In this document: positions 6,194-13,296 of the stretch, piece after piece
How the letters are laid out: the number at the start of each line of letters is the position of its first letter
Position numbering within the stretch: position 1 is the stretch's first letter
Assembly (NCBI GenBank): GCA_036272735.1
Contig: DATAYF010000646.1
Location: forward strand, 1-13,363
Source: DATAYF01 sp036272735
Lineage (GTDB): Bacteria; Chloroflexota; Ktedonobacteria; Ktedonobacterales; Ktedonobacteraceae
Length of the DNA stretch: 13,363 nucleotides
Direction of reading: 5' to 3'
The notes under the pieces: model-generated
The model's input: the letters and a program-made list of their open reading frames with translations, nothing else
What the model was told of the DNA's origin: nothing
Database searches by the model: none
Made by a program: the position numbers and the translations under genes

Positions 6194-8536
6194 ATGAGTA
6201 CACAGAGTTTCTATTCCAAAGGAGCTTGGAATAAGAGCATGTCAAAATTCTCTTTTTGGGGCGGGGTGCTCACGCTGCTTGCCTGTGTGCTATTCCCCTT
6301 CCCTAGCGTTTTTGCATCTTCTGCCCAACACCGATCTGAGCAGCCTTCCACACAGAACGTGGCGCAGGCAGGCGCTTCTGTGGTACGCTTGCTTGTCTCT
6401 TATGTGACCGCCACCAGTACAGCTCACCCTCCCACTGAGATCCAGTGTACTGGTCTGGGTGTGCTGGTATCGAGCCGGACCTCTGGCAGTGGAAGCGATC
6501 AGAATACCTGGATTTTGACTGGGGGCAGCCTGGTAAATAGCAAGCTTGCCAGGGCCGCTGACACGATGAGTTGTGTAAATTCTAGCTTGCCTGCGAAGCT
6601 TGCGTCCATTAAGATTTTTTTCAGTAGTGCATATAATCAGCAGGCCCCCGCTATTTCACTTGATGGTGCTGGTTTACAAAAAAATATTTATTGCCAGAAT
6701 ACCAACGATTGCAGTAAGGGGTTGGCGCTGTTCTCGTTCAATGATAATCTGCTTTTGCCGTATATTGATGTTGCCAGGGGTATTGCCAATCCCACGGCGA
6801 AAACCACGCCGCAGGGAGGCATTGCCCTCTCGCGAGATGGTTCCTCTGCGGTCGCTTTCCCGCAAGCGGCAACCTTCGACGCCCAGCATGATCCACAGTA
6901 CGCCAGTGCAATTATTCCAGGGTTTTTGACGCCCAACCAGGCCCCGTTGAATATGTCCGGTTTGGAAATGGGGACGCCGCTGGTGGATAGCTCTGGTGAT
7001 CTGGTGAGCATGCACTTGAACGGTAACGCGTCCAACGTCTCTAGCAGCGCAATGGCAACGTTTCTAGGCACGCAGCATGTGCAGAGTCCAGCGCCATCTA
7101 ACGCGGTGCATGATGCCTGGAATAAAGGCATTGCTGCCTTTTATAGCAAGCAATACGGTATTGCCCATACTGCCTTTCAGCAGGTGACGCGGGCCAATCC
7201 GCAGTTTCAGGGTGCCGCTACCTTCGCGCAAATCGCAACTACTAATGCTACGACTCAATCTGCCACAACCACCCCGCTCCCTGCAAACGGAGTGCAGTTG
7301 TTGCAGTGGAAGCTACCGTTCTGGCTCATAAGTATTGCTGGTCTGGTGGCTTTAGTCCTCATTCTCATGCTCGCAACGTTGATTTTTGGTCGTCCCCATA
7401 AACGGAGTCGTGAGTTTACATCTGATTACGAGGCGGCCAAGCGTGAGTCCGAACGCGAAGTGGAGCGTGCGCGAGAGCAAGAACAGCCAGGGCATGGCGT
7501 AATGGCTGATCAACCAACGTTTGTTCCCGATATGCCAGCGTTGCCACTCAACATGGCGACGACTCCTTTGGTTATGCCGAACGGTTCTATTGTTGACCAA
7601 CCTACTACCGAAATGCCGCTAAACGGTCAAGGACCACGCGACCCTGACAAAACTGAGCCGTACGCCTTCGATCATGTTAGGGAGAAGCACGCGGGTCTCA
7701 GGGTTGTGACGCGCACCAACCCTGGCATCAAACGCAAATATAAACCCAACGAAGACAACTTGTTCGCTGGTCACTTCATACGTGGTGGGCAAGAGGGTTC
7801 TAGCTACACATCGCTCCTCGTTGTGGCGGACGGTATGGGGGGTCATGCCAATGGGCAAGACGCCAGTCGTACAGCCATTCAAACGATCATCGAGTATATC
7901 TTGCCGCGCCTGGCACACGAAGCACTATCTACAGATGCCGATTACCAGCAACTGTTGCTCGATGGTGTCCAAAGCGCCAATCGTGCGGTTCACCAGCAGA
8001 ATGTGGATCAACGTGGGGATAGTGGCACGACGATTACCTCGGCGCTGGTGGTTGATACGACCGCCTATGTAGCCAATGTGGGGGATAGTCGTACGTATCT
8101 TTATCGTGAGCCGGAGGGTTTGGGAAAAGTCACACAGGATCATTCTGTCGTCGCTAGCCTGGTTGCGGCAGGCATCATTCAACCTGACGATATTTATACA
8201 CACCCCAAGCGTAACCAGATCTACCGTAGCCTCGGTGAGCGCCCAGCGATAGAGATCGACCCGTTTATCGTCCATCTCCAACCCAACGATTTGCTGCTAT
8301 TGTGCTCGGATGGATTGTGGGATATGGTACGTGACCCACAAATCGAGCATGTACTCAAAAGTTCTACCTCCCTGGAACAGGTTGGAGATGGGCTGATTCA
8401 AGCGGCCCTCGATGGAGGTGGCGAGGATAACGTGAGCGTCATTGTCGCACACATGAGTGAGGCGGCGGGTGTTGCGGGGCAAAACGGGTTCCACCTTGTC
8501 TACAAGCCGGAGATGGTCAACCTGCCCGTGCTGTAG
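6194..8536 (+). CDS. Receptor-like PP2C phosphatase with pseudoprotease ectodomain
   Basis: This is a 780-residue single-pass membrane protein. Residues 17-41 form a signal peptide ending VFA. About 57-290 resemble a trypsin/HtrA fold: CTGLGVLVSS, WILTGGSLVN and MGTPLVDSSGDL. However, S112, G176 and M259 stand where His, Asp and Ser should be, so it should be inactive. Four ectodomain cysteines (85, 127, 167, 173) could form disulfides. A short TPR-like unit lies at 305-345, a membrane helix at 376-398, then a basic anchor and a charged helix (413-431). The PP2C domain (about 488-756) is intact. It has NEDN (519-522), VADGMGGH with D546, GTTITSA, NVGDSRTYLYR, QDHS, CSDGLWDM with D706 and GGEDN with D745. 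It should remove phosphate from Ser/Thr, probably on targets of the adjacent kinase. ATG 6194 has GAAGGGAA 6 bases upstream; ATG 6239 is an alternative. Confidence 0.9.
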   Translation: MSTQSFYSKGAWNKSMSKFSFWGGVLTLLACVLFPFPSVFASSAQHRSEQPSTQNVAQAGASVVRLLVSYVTATSTAHPPTEIQCTGLGVLVSSRTSGSGSDQNTWILTGGSLVNSKLARAADTMSCVNSSLPAKLASIKIFFSSAYNQQAPAISLDGAGLQKNIYCQNTNDCSKGLALFSFNDNLLLPYIDVARGIANPTAKTTPQGGIALSRDGSSAVAFPQAATFDAQHDPQYASAIIPGFLTPNQAPLNMSGLEMGTPLVDSSGDLVSMHLNGNASNVSSSAMATFLGTQHVQSPAPSNAVHDAWNKGIAAFYSKQYGIAHTAFQQVTRANPQFQGAATFAQIATTNATTQSATTTPLPANGVQLLQWKLPFWLISIAGLVALVLILMLATLIFGRPHKRSREFTSDYEAAKRESEREVERAREQEQPGHGVMADQPTFVPDMPALPLNMATTPLVMPNGSIVDQPTTEMPLNGQGPRDPDKTEPYAFDHVREKHAGLRVVTRTNPGIKRKYKPNEDNLFAGHFIRGGQEGSSYTSLLVVADGMGGHANGQDASRTAIQTIIEYILPRLAHEALSTDADYQQLLLDGVQSANRAVHQQNVDQRGDSGTTITSALVVDTTAYVANVGDSRTYLYREPEGLGKVTQDHSVVASLVAAGIIQPDDIYTHPKRNQIYRSLGERPAIEIDPFIVHLQPNDLLLLCSDGLWDMVRDPQIEHVLKSSTSLEQVGDGLIQAALDGGGEDNVSVIVAHMSEAAGVAGQNGFHLVYKPEMVNLPVL

Positions 8537-8550
8537 AAGACGAGCTGCGT

Positions 8551-8602
8551 AAGGGAGGTCGCTCCCATAGACAATCTTCGCTGTGCGATAGTGACCTCCC
8601 TT
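8551..8602 (+). terminator. Possible terminator hairpin after the phosphatase gene
   Basis: AAGGGAGGTC (8551-8560) pairs with GACCTCCCTT (8593-8602), extended by one G-U and two normal pairs. The loop is long (about 26 bases) and no T-run follows, so it is a weak or factor-dependent terminator at best. It is the only marked structure between the phosphatase stop and the nuo promoter. Confidence 0.4.
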
Positions 8603-8647
8603 GTGGGGGCATTTCTTACGAGGGGCGTCCTCCAGTGGTCATGAAAA

Positions 8648-8676
8648 TTGTCGCACCTTCTTCTCTGTGCTATAAT
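8648..8676 (+). promoter_or_regulatory. Promoter of the nuo operon
   Basis: TTGTCG (8648-8653) and a perfect TATAAT (8671-8676) are spaced 17 bases apart, and TGC precedes the -10 box as in extended promoters. Transcription would start near 8683, leaving a 56-base leader before nuoA. This is the best promoter match in the window. Confidence 0.7.
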
Positions 8677-8723
8677 CAAAACAGCATTTTCTTGCCTTCG
8701 TGGAGCTAGCGAGGGCAATCCTT

Positions 8724-8732
8724 GGGAGGAAG
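8724..8732 (+). promoter_or_regulatory. Ribosome binding site that sets the nuoA start
   Basis: GGGAGGAAG lies 6 bases before the GTG at 8739. The in-frame GTG at 8700 would place this Shine-Dalgarno inside the coding region and add a basic tail unlike NuoA. Confidence 0.75.
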
Positions 8733-8738
8733 AAGCTC

Positions 8739-9107
8739 GTGCCATCACCAGTTAACATTGGGTATTTATATGCAGCCATTCTGTTTGCAGCGGGGTTTGT
8801 TTTTGTGCTTGTCGCTACGACCCTCTCAAATATCCTCGCTCCTAAACATGCAACCAAAGAGAAGATACAAACATACGAATCAGGTGAGTCGCCAATCGGC
8901 ACTGCGCGTGTTCAATATCCACTTGGTTTCTACATTTTTGCACTCCTTTTTGTCGCTTTTGACGTGGATATCGTGTTTATTATCGCCTGGGCTATCATTT
9001 TCAAACAATTAAGTACCTTTGGTTTTTTCGAAATTCTCTTCTTTATCATTGTGCTCGCGCTTGGCCTGGTCTATGCATGGCGTAAGGGAGTGACCAGATG
9101 GATTTAA
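8739..9107 (+). CDS. nuoA: NADH-quinone oxidoreductase subunit A
   Basis: This 122-residue protein with three membrane helices (about 8-32, 62-88, 97-114) matches the NuoA/ND3 family in length and layout. The loop after helix 1 has the family motif YESGESPIG (46-54). Helix 2 carries FYIFALLFVAFDVDIVF, in which D75 and D77 correspond to the conserved acidic pair, usually Asp then Glu. NuoA sits at the junction of the membrane and peripheral arms of complex I and helps shape the quinone and proton pathway. Translation starts at GTG. Its last 10 bases overlap the start of nuoC, so the two are translationally coupled. Normally nuoB would follow here, and its absence is the main oddity of the operon. 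Confidence 0.95.
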   Translation: MPSPVNIGYLYAAILFAAGFVFVLVATTLSNILAPKHATKEKIQTYESGESPIGTARVQYPLGFYIFALLFVAFDVDIVFIIAWAIIFKQLSTFGFFEILFFIIVLALGLVYAWRKGVTRWI

Positions 9108-9841
9108 CACCACGTGCAACCAATCTTCAACCGCGTTCAGCCAACCTACCTAGCGCGACTACTGGTTATCGCGATCAAAACGCCGCACTCGCTCGTGACC
9201 TGGCCCCGCTGGCACAGATTACCGGCCAGGCCGTTGTGTCGCGTACTCAGAAAGGCGACTACCTTGGTCTAGATATTGAGCGCGAACACCTTGTCGCCGT
9301 CTGCCGCTTCTTGCGCGATCAGCTTGGTTTTGACCTGTTGTCCTGCATCTCTGGCACCGATATGCTCGATCACCTGGAAACGGTGTATCATATCCGCTCA
9401 ACGACTCGCAACCAGGTCATTCAGCTCAAGGTGCGCATTGATAGTGCACGTCCCGAGGTAGATAGCATCGTTTCGGTCTGGGTGACTGCCAACTGGCTGG
9501 AACGCGAGACGTATGATATGTATGGGATTCATTTTAATGGTCACCCGGATTTGCGTCGTATGTTGCTCGATGACGATTTTGAAGGCTATCCCTTGTTGAA
9601 GAGCTTCCACCAGGTGCCGTTGACCAACAAGCCGCGGGCCACCACGCAGGTTGATCCTAACATGGCGGTCTCGGGACAGTTCCAGCAGCAAAATCAGGAG
9701 AGAGTGGTTCAGAAAAAGCTGGGTCAGGGCATGGAGGAACGCTTACATCCTGGTACGCCGACCTTTGGTCATTCTTCCCAGGAAACGACGGAAGAAGCCA
9801 ATACTCATACATCACATGAACATAGTGGCTCAAGCTCTTAA
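9098..9841 (+). CDS. nuoC: NADH-quinone oxidoreductase subunit C (30-kDa subunit)
   Basis: This 247-residue soluble subunit belongs to the peripheral Q-module of complex I. The family core spans about 35-170. DLLSCISGTDMLDHLETVYH lies at 79-98 and the 30-kDa signature region at 134-170 includes LERETYDMYGIHFNGHPDLR and FEGYPLLKSF. The first 30 residues are polar. The last 60 or so (about 187-247) form a Gln-, Thr-, Ser- and His-rich tail beyond the usual end of the family, probably disordered. ATG 9098 has AAGGGAG 7 bases upstream and lies within the end of nuoA. It is a separate NuoC, not a NuoCD fusion, because nuoD follows as its own gene. The 69-base gap after it holds no clear signal. 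Confidence 0.95.
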   Translation: MDLTPRATNLQPRSANLPSATTGYRDQNAALARDLAPLAQITGQAVVSRTQKGDYLGLDIEREHLVAVCRFLRDQLGFDLLSCISGTDMLDHLETVYHIRSTTRNQVIQLKVRIDSARPEVDSIVSVWVTANWLERETYDMYGIHFNGHPDLRRMLLDDDFEGYPLLKSFHQVPLTNKPRATTQVDPNMAVSGQFQQQNQERVVQKKLGQGMEERLHPGTPTFGHSSQETTEEANTHTSHEHSGSSS

Positions 9842-9910
9842 CAAGAGCATTCGTAAGCCAGGTCGAGACAGCGAAAAATTCTTATAGACACAAAATGCGA
9901 GTAACATGGT

Positions 9911-10258
9911 ATGCCGAAAACAAAAGCACGGAAACGAGGCAATGGAGGGCGTGGTTCAGTACAGAAGCAGACTGCGCGGGTAGCGCTAGCGCGTGCGGAT
10001 GCCGCTCCAATGGTACAGGCGAAGTCTCCTGCGCCTGTTGGTCGCATGAGCCGCAAGGCGCAAAAGCAAGCTGCATCAAAGCGTTGGCAAGGTCTGATGA
10101 TGTCTGGCATGGTGGCGCTGGGGTGTTGGGGGCTGGCGGTTTCTTTCATATTTTTTACCACCGACGCCAATCGTTACCTATACGGCGCGATGGCCTCGCT
10201 AATGGCAGTCCTATGGACGGTTATGTTCGGCATGCGTTTACGCAAGGTATCGCAATAA
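9911..10258 (+). CDS. Small basic two-helix membrane protein of unknown function
   Basis: This 115-residue protein has a strongly basic, Ala-rich N-terminal half (1-58, about 14 Lys/Arg and few acids). Two membrane helices follow, at about 62-83 and 90-108, and the protein ends with a short basic tail. Both ends should be cytosolic. I do not recognise a family with confidence. The MPKTKARKR start and two-helix layout recall the small cell-division protein CrgA, but the second helix lacks the CrgA pattern I would expect. It lies inside the nuo operon between nuoC and nuoD, so it may be a lineage-specific complex I accessory or assembly protein, or simply a passenger. The upstream Shine-Dalgarno is weak. 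The coding sequence ends in three consecutive in-frame TAA codons. Confidence 0.75.
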   Translation: MPKTKARKRGNGGRGSVQKQTARVALARADAAPMVQAKSPAPVGRMSRKAQKQAASKRWQGLMMSGMVALGCWGLAVSFIFFTTDANRYLYGAMASLMAVLWTVMFGMRLRKVSQ

Positions 10259-10301
10259 TAATAAAACACAGGTCCGAATTGTTATAATCTAAGAGGAAGC
10301 T

Positions 10302-11444
10302 ATGGCTACGAATCAAGATACAGAAACCTTCTTTGAGTCTGGTGGTGAGATCAAATCACAAGAGATGCTCCTCAACCTGGGCCCACAGCACCCCAGTACG
10401 CACGGTGTGTTGCGCCTGGTCCTGACTCTGGAAGGTGAGACGGTAATAGATTGTACACCGGTCATCGGGTACCTGCATCGTGGTATCGAAAAGATTTTAG
10501 AGAACCGCCCGGTTATGGGTGGTATTCGCTATATGGATAACGCCGATTACCTTTCGCCGATGCTCAACGAGACGGCGTATGTTGGGGCGGTCGAGCAGTT
10601 GATGAATATTGAGGCACCACGACGCGCTCAGTACATTCGCTTGCTGACCAACGAGCTTCAGCGTATCGCTAGCCACCTGGTCGCTATTGGTACCTACGGC
10701 ATGGATCTGGGTGCGTTTACGCCCATCCTGTGGACGTTCCGTGATCGCGAAGGTATCCTGACATTATTTGAGGCTCTGGGTGGCAGTCGCTTCAATGTGA
10801 ACTATCTGCGCGTTGGTGGCGTGCTGCATGATTTCCCTAAGGGTTGGCTCAAAGAATGCGAGACCTTCCTGGATCAGCTAGAGAAAAATACCCGCGAGCT
10901 GGACGCTTTGCTGAGCGGAAACGAAATCTTCGAGGCGCGTACCCAGGGTGTTGGCTATATCGATCCTCAGCAGGCGTTGGCGTATGGCCTGACCGGTCCT
11001 ATGCTGCGTGCCAGCGGCGTCAACTTTGATCTGCGCGTGAACCGTCCGTATATGGCGTATCGCGAAGTTCCGGTCAATGTACAGGTGCGTCAAGAGGGCG
11101 ACTGTTTTGCGCGCTACTTTGTGCGCTTACAAGAGATCTTTGAAAGCATCCGTCTCTGCCGCGAAGCCATCGATAAGCTGCCTGGCGGGCCCATTGCTAA
11201 CCGCACGCCTATCGCCTTGCGGCCTCCGCGTGGTGAGACCTACTTTGCGCTGGAAAGCAGCAAGGGCGAACTGGGCGTCTACTTTATTAGCGATGGCAGT
11301 GAGTATCCATGGCGTGCAAAGTTGCGCGGGCCATCTTTTGTAAATTTGCAGATCCTGCCTGAGCTATTGCGTGGTCACAAGATGGGCGATACCATCGCGA
11401 TCATGGGAAGCCTGGATCTTGTGTTGGGTGAAGTTGATCGGTAA
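10302..11444 (+). CDS. nuoD: NADH-quinone oxidoreductase subunit D (49-kDa subunit)
   Basis: This 380-residue subunit is full length and strongly conserved. The N-terminal LNLGPQHPSTHGVLR (24-38) contains H30 and H34. The 49-kDa signature LHRGIEKILE is at 58-67. NADYLSPM (80-87) supplies Y83, matching the tyrosine that with the first His contacts the quinone head-group in known complex I structures. The C-terminus MGSLDLVLGEVDR is the standard family ending. NuoD shares the quinone cavity with NuoB, NuoA and NuoH. NuoB, its direct partner carrying cluster N2, is not encoded here. AGAGGAAG (10291-10298) precedes ATG 10302. The 148 bases that separate it from nuoH hold several hairpins. Confidence 0.97.
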   Translation: MATNQDTETFFESGGEIKSQEMLLNLGPQHPSTHGVLRLVLTLEGETVIDCTPVIGYLHRGIEKILENRPVMGGIRYMDNADYLSPMLNETAYVGAVEQLMNIEAPRRAQYIRLLTNELQRIASHLVAIGTYGMDLGAFTPILWTFRDREGILTLFEALGGSRFNVNYLRVGGVLHDFPKGWLKECETFLDQLEKNTRELDALLSGNEIFEARTQGVGYIDPQQALAYGLTGPMLRASGVNFDLRVNRPYMAYREVPVNVQVRQEGDCFARYFVRLQEIFESIRLCREAIDKLPGGPIANRTPIALRPPRGETYFALESSKGELGVYFISDGSEYPWRAKLRGPSFVNLQILPELLRGHKMGDTIAIMGSLDLVLGEVDR

Positions 11445-11447
11445 GTT

Positions 11448-11517
11448 CTTACGCCGACCCCGCAACGCCACTGGCGTAGCTAGTGCTGCGCACTCGGGTG
11501 TTCGGATCGGTAGTAAG
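11448..11517. other. Stacked hairpins in the nuoD-nuoH gap
   Basis: An outer pair CTTAC (11448-11452) with GTAAG (11513-11517) and CCGA with TCGG enclose two hairpins. One is ACGCCA/TGGCGT with one central base (11465-11477). The other is AGTGC/GCACT with a TGC loop (11482-11494). Together they could form a small branched RNA between nuoD and nuoH. Confidence 0.4.
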
Positions 11518-11530
11518 CATACGTATACTG

Positions 11531-11564
11531 AAAAAAACAGGTGAGGGTTGCGTCCCCTCATCTG
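11531..11564 (-). terminator. Intrinsic terminator pointing antisense to the nuo operon
   Basis: CAGGTGAGGG (11538-11547) pairs with CCCTCATCTG (11555-11564) over 10 bp with one G-U pair and a 7-base loop. Seven A residues (11531-11537) flank it on the left, so a minus-strand transcript would read hairpin then seven U. On the + strand no T-run follows. Confidence 0.6.
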
Positions 11565-11582
11565 TAATGCCCTTATATCATT

Positions 11583-11588
11583 TGGAGT
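11583..11588 (+). promoter_or_regulatory. Ribosome binding site that sets the nuoH start
   Basis: TGGAGT lies 4 bases before ATG 11593. An in-frame TTG at 11548 falls inside the hairpin at 11538-11564 and would add a tail not typical of NuoH. Confidence 0.6.
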
Positions 11589-11592
11589 TCTT

Positions 11593-13002
11593 ATGCAAAC
11601 TAATCTTTGGGCGCAACTAGTGCGGGGCATCATTTCGTGGGATTTCCTGGAATTCGTTGTCGCATTCCTCTCCTTCTTTGGTGTCGTGCTTACAAGTGCG
11701 ACTCTTCTAGTGCTCTTAGAGCGCAAATTAATGGGTTGGATGCAGGACCGTGTTGGCCCCATGCATACTGGTCCTTGGGGTTCCCTTCAGACGGTGGCCG
11801 ACGTTGCGAAGCTGCTGTTAAAAGAGGATATTCATGCTGGGCAGGGCGATAAAGCGACCTTTATTCTGGCCCCGTCGGTCTTCCTTGCTCCTGTAATCGC
11901 TGCGTTCGCGGTGCTGCCGATCTCGCCATATGTTGGTCTGCCTGGTAGCGCGCTAGCAACCGGCGTTATTTATCTGGTGGCGATGAGTTCCCTCGACGTA
12001 ATCGGCGTGATCATGGCTGGTTGGGGCTCGAACAATAAGTACGCGCTGATAGGCGGCCTGCGTTCCGCCGCGCAGATGATCTCGTACGAGCTACCGCTAC
12101 TGCTGTCATTGATCGGCGTGGTGATGTTGACCAGCGTGTTGACCGGTCTGCCTGGCTATCCTGGTGGTTCTAGCGGCGTCGGCACGATCTCACTGCTGGG
12201 TATTATGCAATACCAGAGTACGTGGCACCATACCGGCATTGGCGTGCTAGACTTCATCTTCCAGGGCTTTACTCCCTGGGCCTGGTTTATCCTGGTGCAG
12301 CCGTTGATGCTGGTGATCTATTACATCTGTGGTCTGGCTGAGACCAATCGTGCTCCCTTTGACCTACCTGAGGCTGAGTCTGAACTGGTTGCCGGTTACA
12401 TGACTGAGTACAGCGGCATGCGTTGGGCAATGTTCTTCCTGGGTGAATACGGCAATATGGTGATCGTCTCCGCCATCACTACCTACCTCTTCCTGGGTGG
12501 TTTCTCCGGCCCCGGTGTGTCGTTCCTGGTTGGCTTGCACAACATCTGGTTGGGGCTTGTCGGGAACCTGCTGGCAGTCGCCTACTTCATGGCGAAGGTC
12601 TACCTGATGTGTTCCGTCTTCATCTGGGTACGTACAACACTGCCACGCCTGCGCTCCGATCAATTGATGCAGTTTGCCTGGTTAATCCTGATGCCGGTGA
12701 CGTTGGCCAATATCGTCGTGACTGGTGCGGTGTACCTGATCATGGTGCAGGCGTTGCATCTGTCCGTGCTGGCCTTCCTGGTTGTGCTTGGGTTGATCAA
12801 CTGGGCTGCAGTCTGGGGCTTCGTGCAACTGGTGACTCGCGTCACTGTTTCGAGCACACGCCGCGCGCGGGCACCAGCTATTCGTGCGCAGCGCCGTGCG
12901 ACGACCATTCCTACCAACACCGCTCTCCCGCTGCGTGACGCTATTCCGTCACCTGCTCCCGAGCTACCACAAGCCGCTGGTTCGGCAAGTGGTCGCGAGT
13001 AG
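11593..13002 (+). CDS. nuoH: NADH-quinone oxidoreductase subunit H
   Basis: This 469-residue polytopic subunit links the peripheral arm of complex I to the proton-pumping membrane arm. Family signatures are clear: LLERKLMGWMQDRVGP (41-56) and LQTVADVAKLLLKED (65-79). NNKYALIGGLRSAAQMISYE follows at 147-166, then AETNRAPFDLPEAESELVAG (249-268), whose acidic residues line the quinone cavity and proton entry. LPRLRSDQLM is at 350-359. I see about nine hydrophobic segments. After the last (about 390-413), residues 414-469 form an Arg-, Ala- and Pro-rich soluble tail beyond the usual NuoH end. This makes the protein longer than the 320-440 residues I expect for the family. The coding region ends TAG-TGA-TAG, and a strong hairpin follows 22 bases later, so no further nuo gene belongs to this transcript. 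Confidence 0.96.
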   Translation: MQTNLWAQLVRGIISWDFLEFVVAFLSFFGVVLTSATLLVLLERKLMGWMQDRVGPMHTGPWGSLQTVADVAKLLLKEDIHAGQGDKATFILAPSVFLAPVIAAFAVLPISPYVGLPGSALATGVIYLVAMSSLDVIGVIMAGWGSNNKYALIGGLRSAAQMISYELPLLLSLIGVVMLTSVLTGLPGYPGGSSGVGTISLLGIMQYQSTWHHTGIGVLDFIFQGFTPWAWFILVQPLMLVIYYICGLAETNRAPFDLPEAESELVAGYMTEYSGMRWAMFFLGEYGNMVIVSAITTYLFLGGFSGPGVSFLVGLHNIWLGLVGNLLAVAYFMAKVYLMCSVFIWVRTTLPRLRSDQLMQFAWLILMPVTLANIVVTGAVYLIMVQALHLSVLAFLVVLGLINWAAVWGFVQLVTRVTVSSTRRARAPAIRAQRRATTIPTNTALPLRDAIPSPAPELPQAAGSASGRE

Positions 13003-13024
13003 TGATAGCGTAAGCGTGTGTCAT

Positions 13025-13072
13025 ACACAGAACGAGCAGGCACTTATCAAAATGTCTGCTCGTTCTGTGTTT
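13025..13072 (+). terminator. Strong hairpin terminator closing the nuo operon
   Basis: ACACAGAACGAGCAG (13025-13039) pairs perfectly with 13056-13070. Three more inner pairs (one G-U) give an 18-bp stem and a 10-base loop. Only a short T-run (GTGTTTC) follows, but the stem is very stable. It may work in both directions, since the minus-strand ORF at 13090-13221 points toward it. Confidence 0.8.
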
Positions 13073-13089
13073 CAGCAACTATGAGGCAT

Positions 13090-13221
13090 TCAGTTGAGAG
13101 CATCCTGCAATGATTGGCTCTCTTGTTTGAGCAGCTTCATCTGCTCATCTTTGACGGCGAGTGTTTGCCGCAGAACCAGATTCTCTTGTCGCAAGCGTTC
13201 GAGTTCAACATCCCTGTTCAT
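13090..13221 (-). CDS. Possible 43-residue leucine-zipper peptide
   Basis: A minus-strand ORF begins at ATG 13221-13219 and ends at TGA 13092-13090. It encodes a highly charged, almost fully helical peptide. Leu at residues 10, 17, 31 and 38 keeps a seven-residue spacing (Lys at 24), as in a short coiled coil. The frame opens slightly earlier at GTG 13248. I see no Shine-Dalgarno before the ATG. Such helices are common at the N-terminus of some transposases and in small unknown proteins, so it may be a real small gene, a relic, or chance. It faces the nuo operon and shares the terminator hairpin. Confidence 0.35.
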   Translation of the reverse strand: MNRDVELERLRQENLVLRQTLAVKDEQMKLLKQESQSLQDALN

Positions 13222-13276
13222 GAGGGATAGAACAGTTGACCAAAGCACTGAACTATGCTCTACTTATCTCAACGTT

Positions 13277-13296
13277 GATGCATCAGTGAATGCATC
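13277..13296. repeat. Small dyad near the right edge
   Basis: GATGCAT (13277-13283) and ATGCATC (13290-13296) are perfect 7-bp complements with a 6-base spacer. A second pair, CCTCTC (13323-13328) with GAGAGG (13338-13343), follows. Apart from the minus-strand ORF, the 361 bases after nuoH show only these dyads and the terminator. They could be upstream elements for the small ORF or for a gene beyond the edge. Confidence 0.35.

Noticed and set aside
10272..10288. TGTTATAAT just before nuoD looks like an extended -10 promoter.
   Set aside because: A start near 10295 would cut into the ribosome binding site at 10291-10298, and no -35 is seen. It is probably AT-rich spacer.
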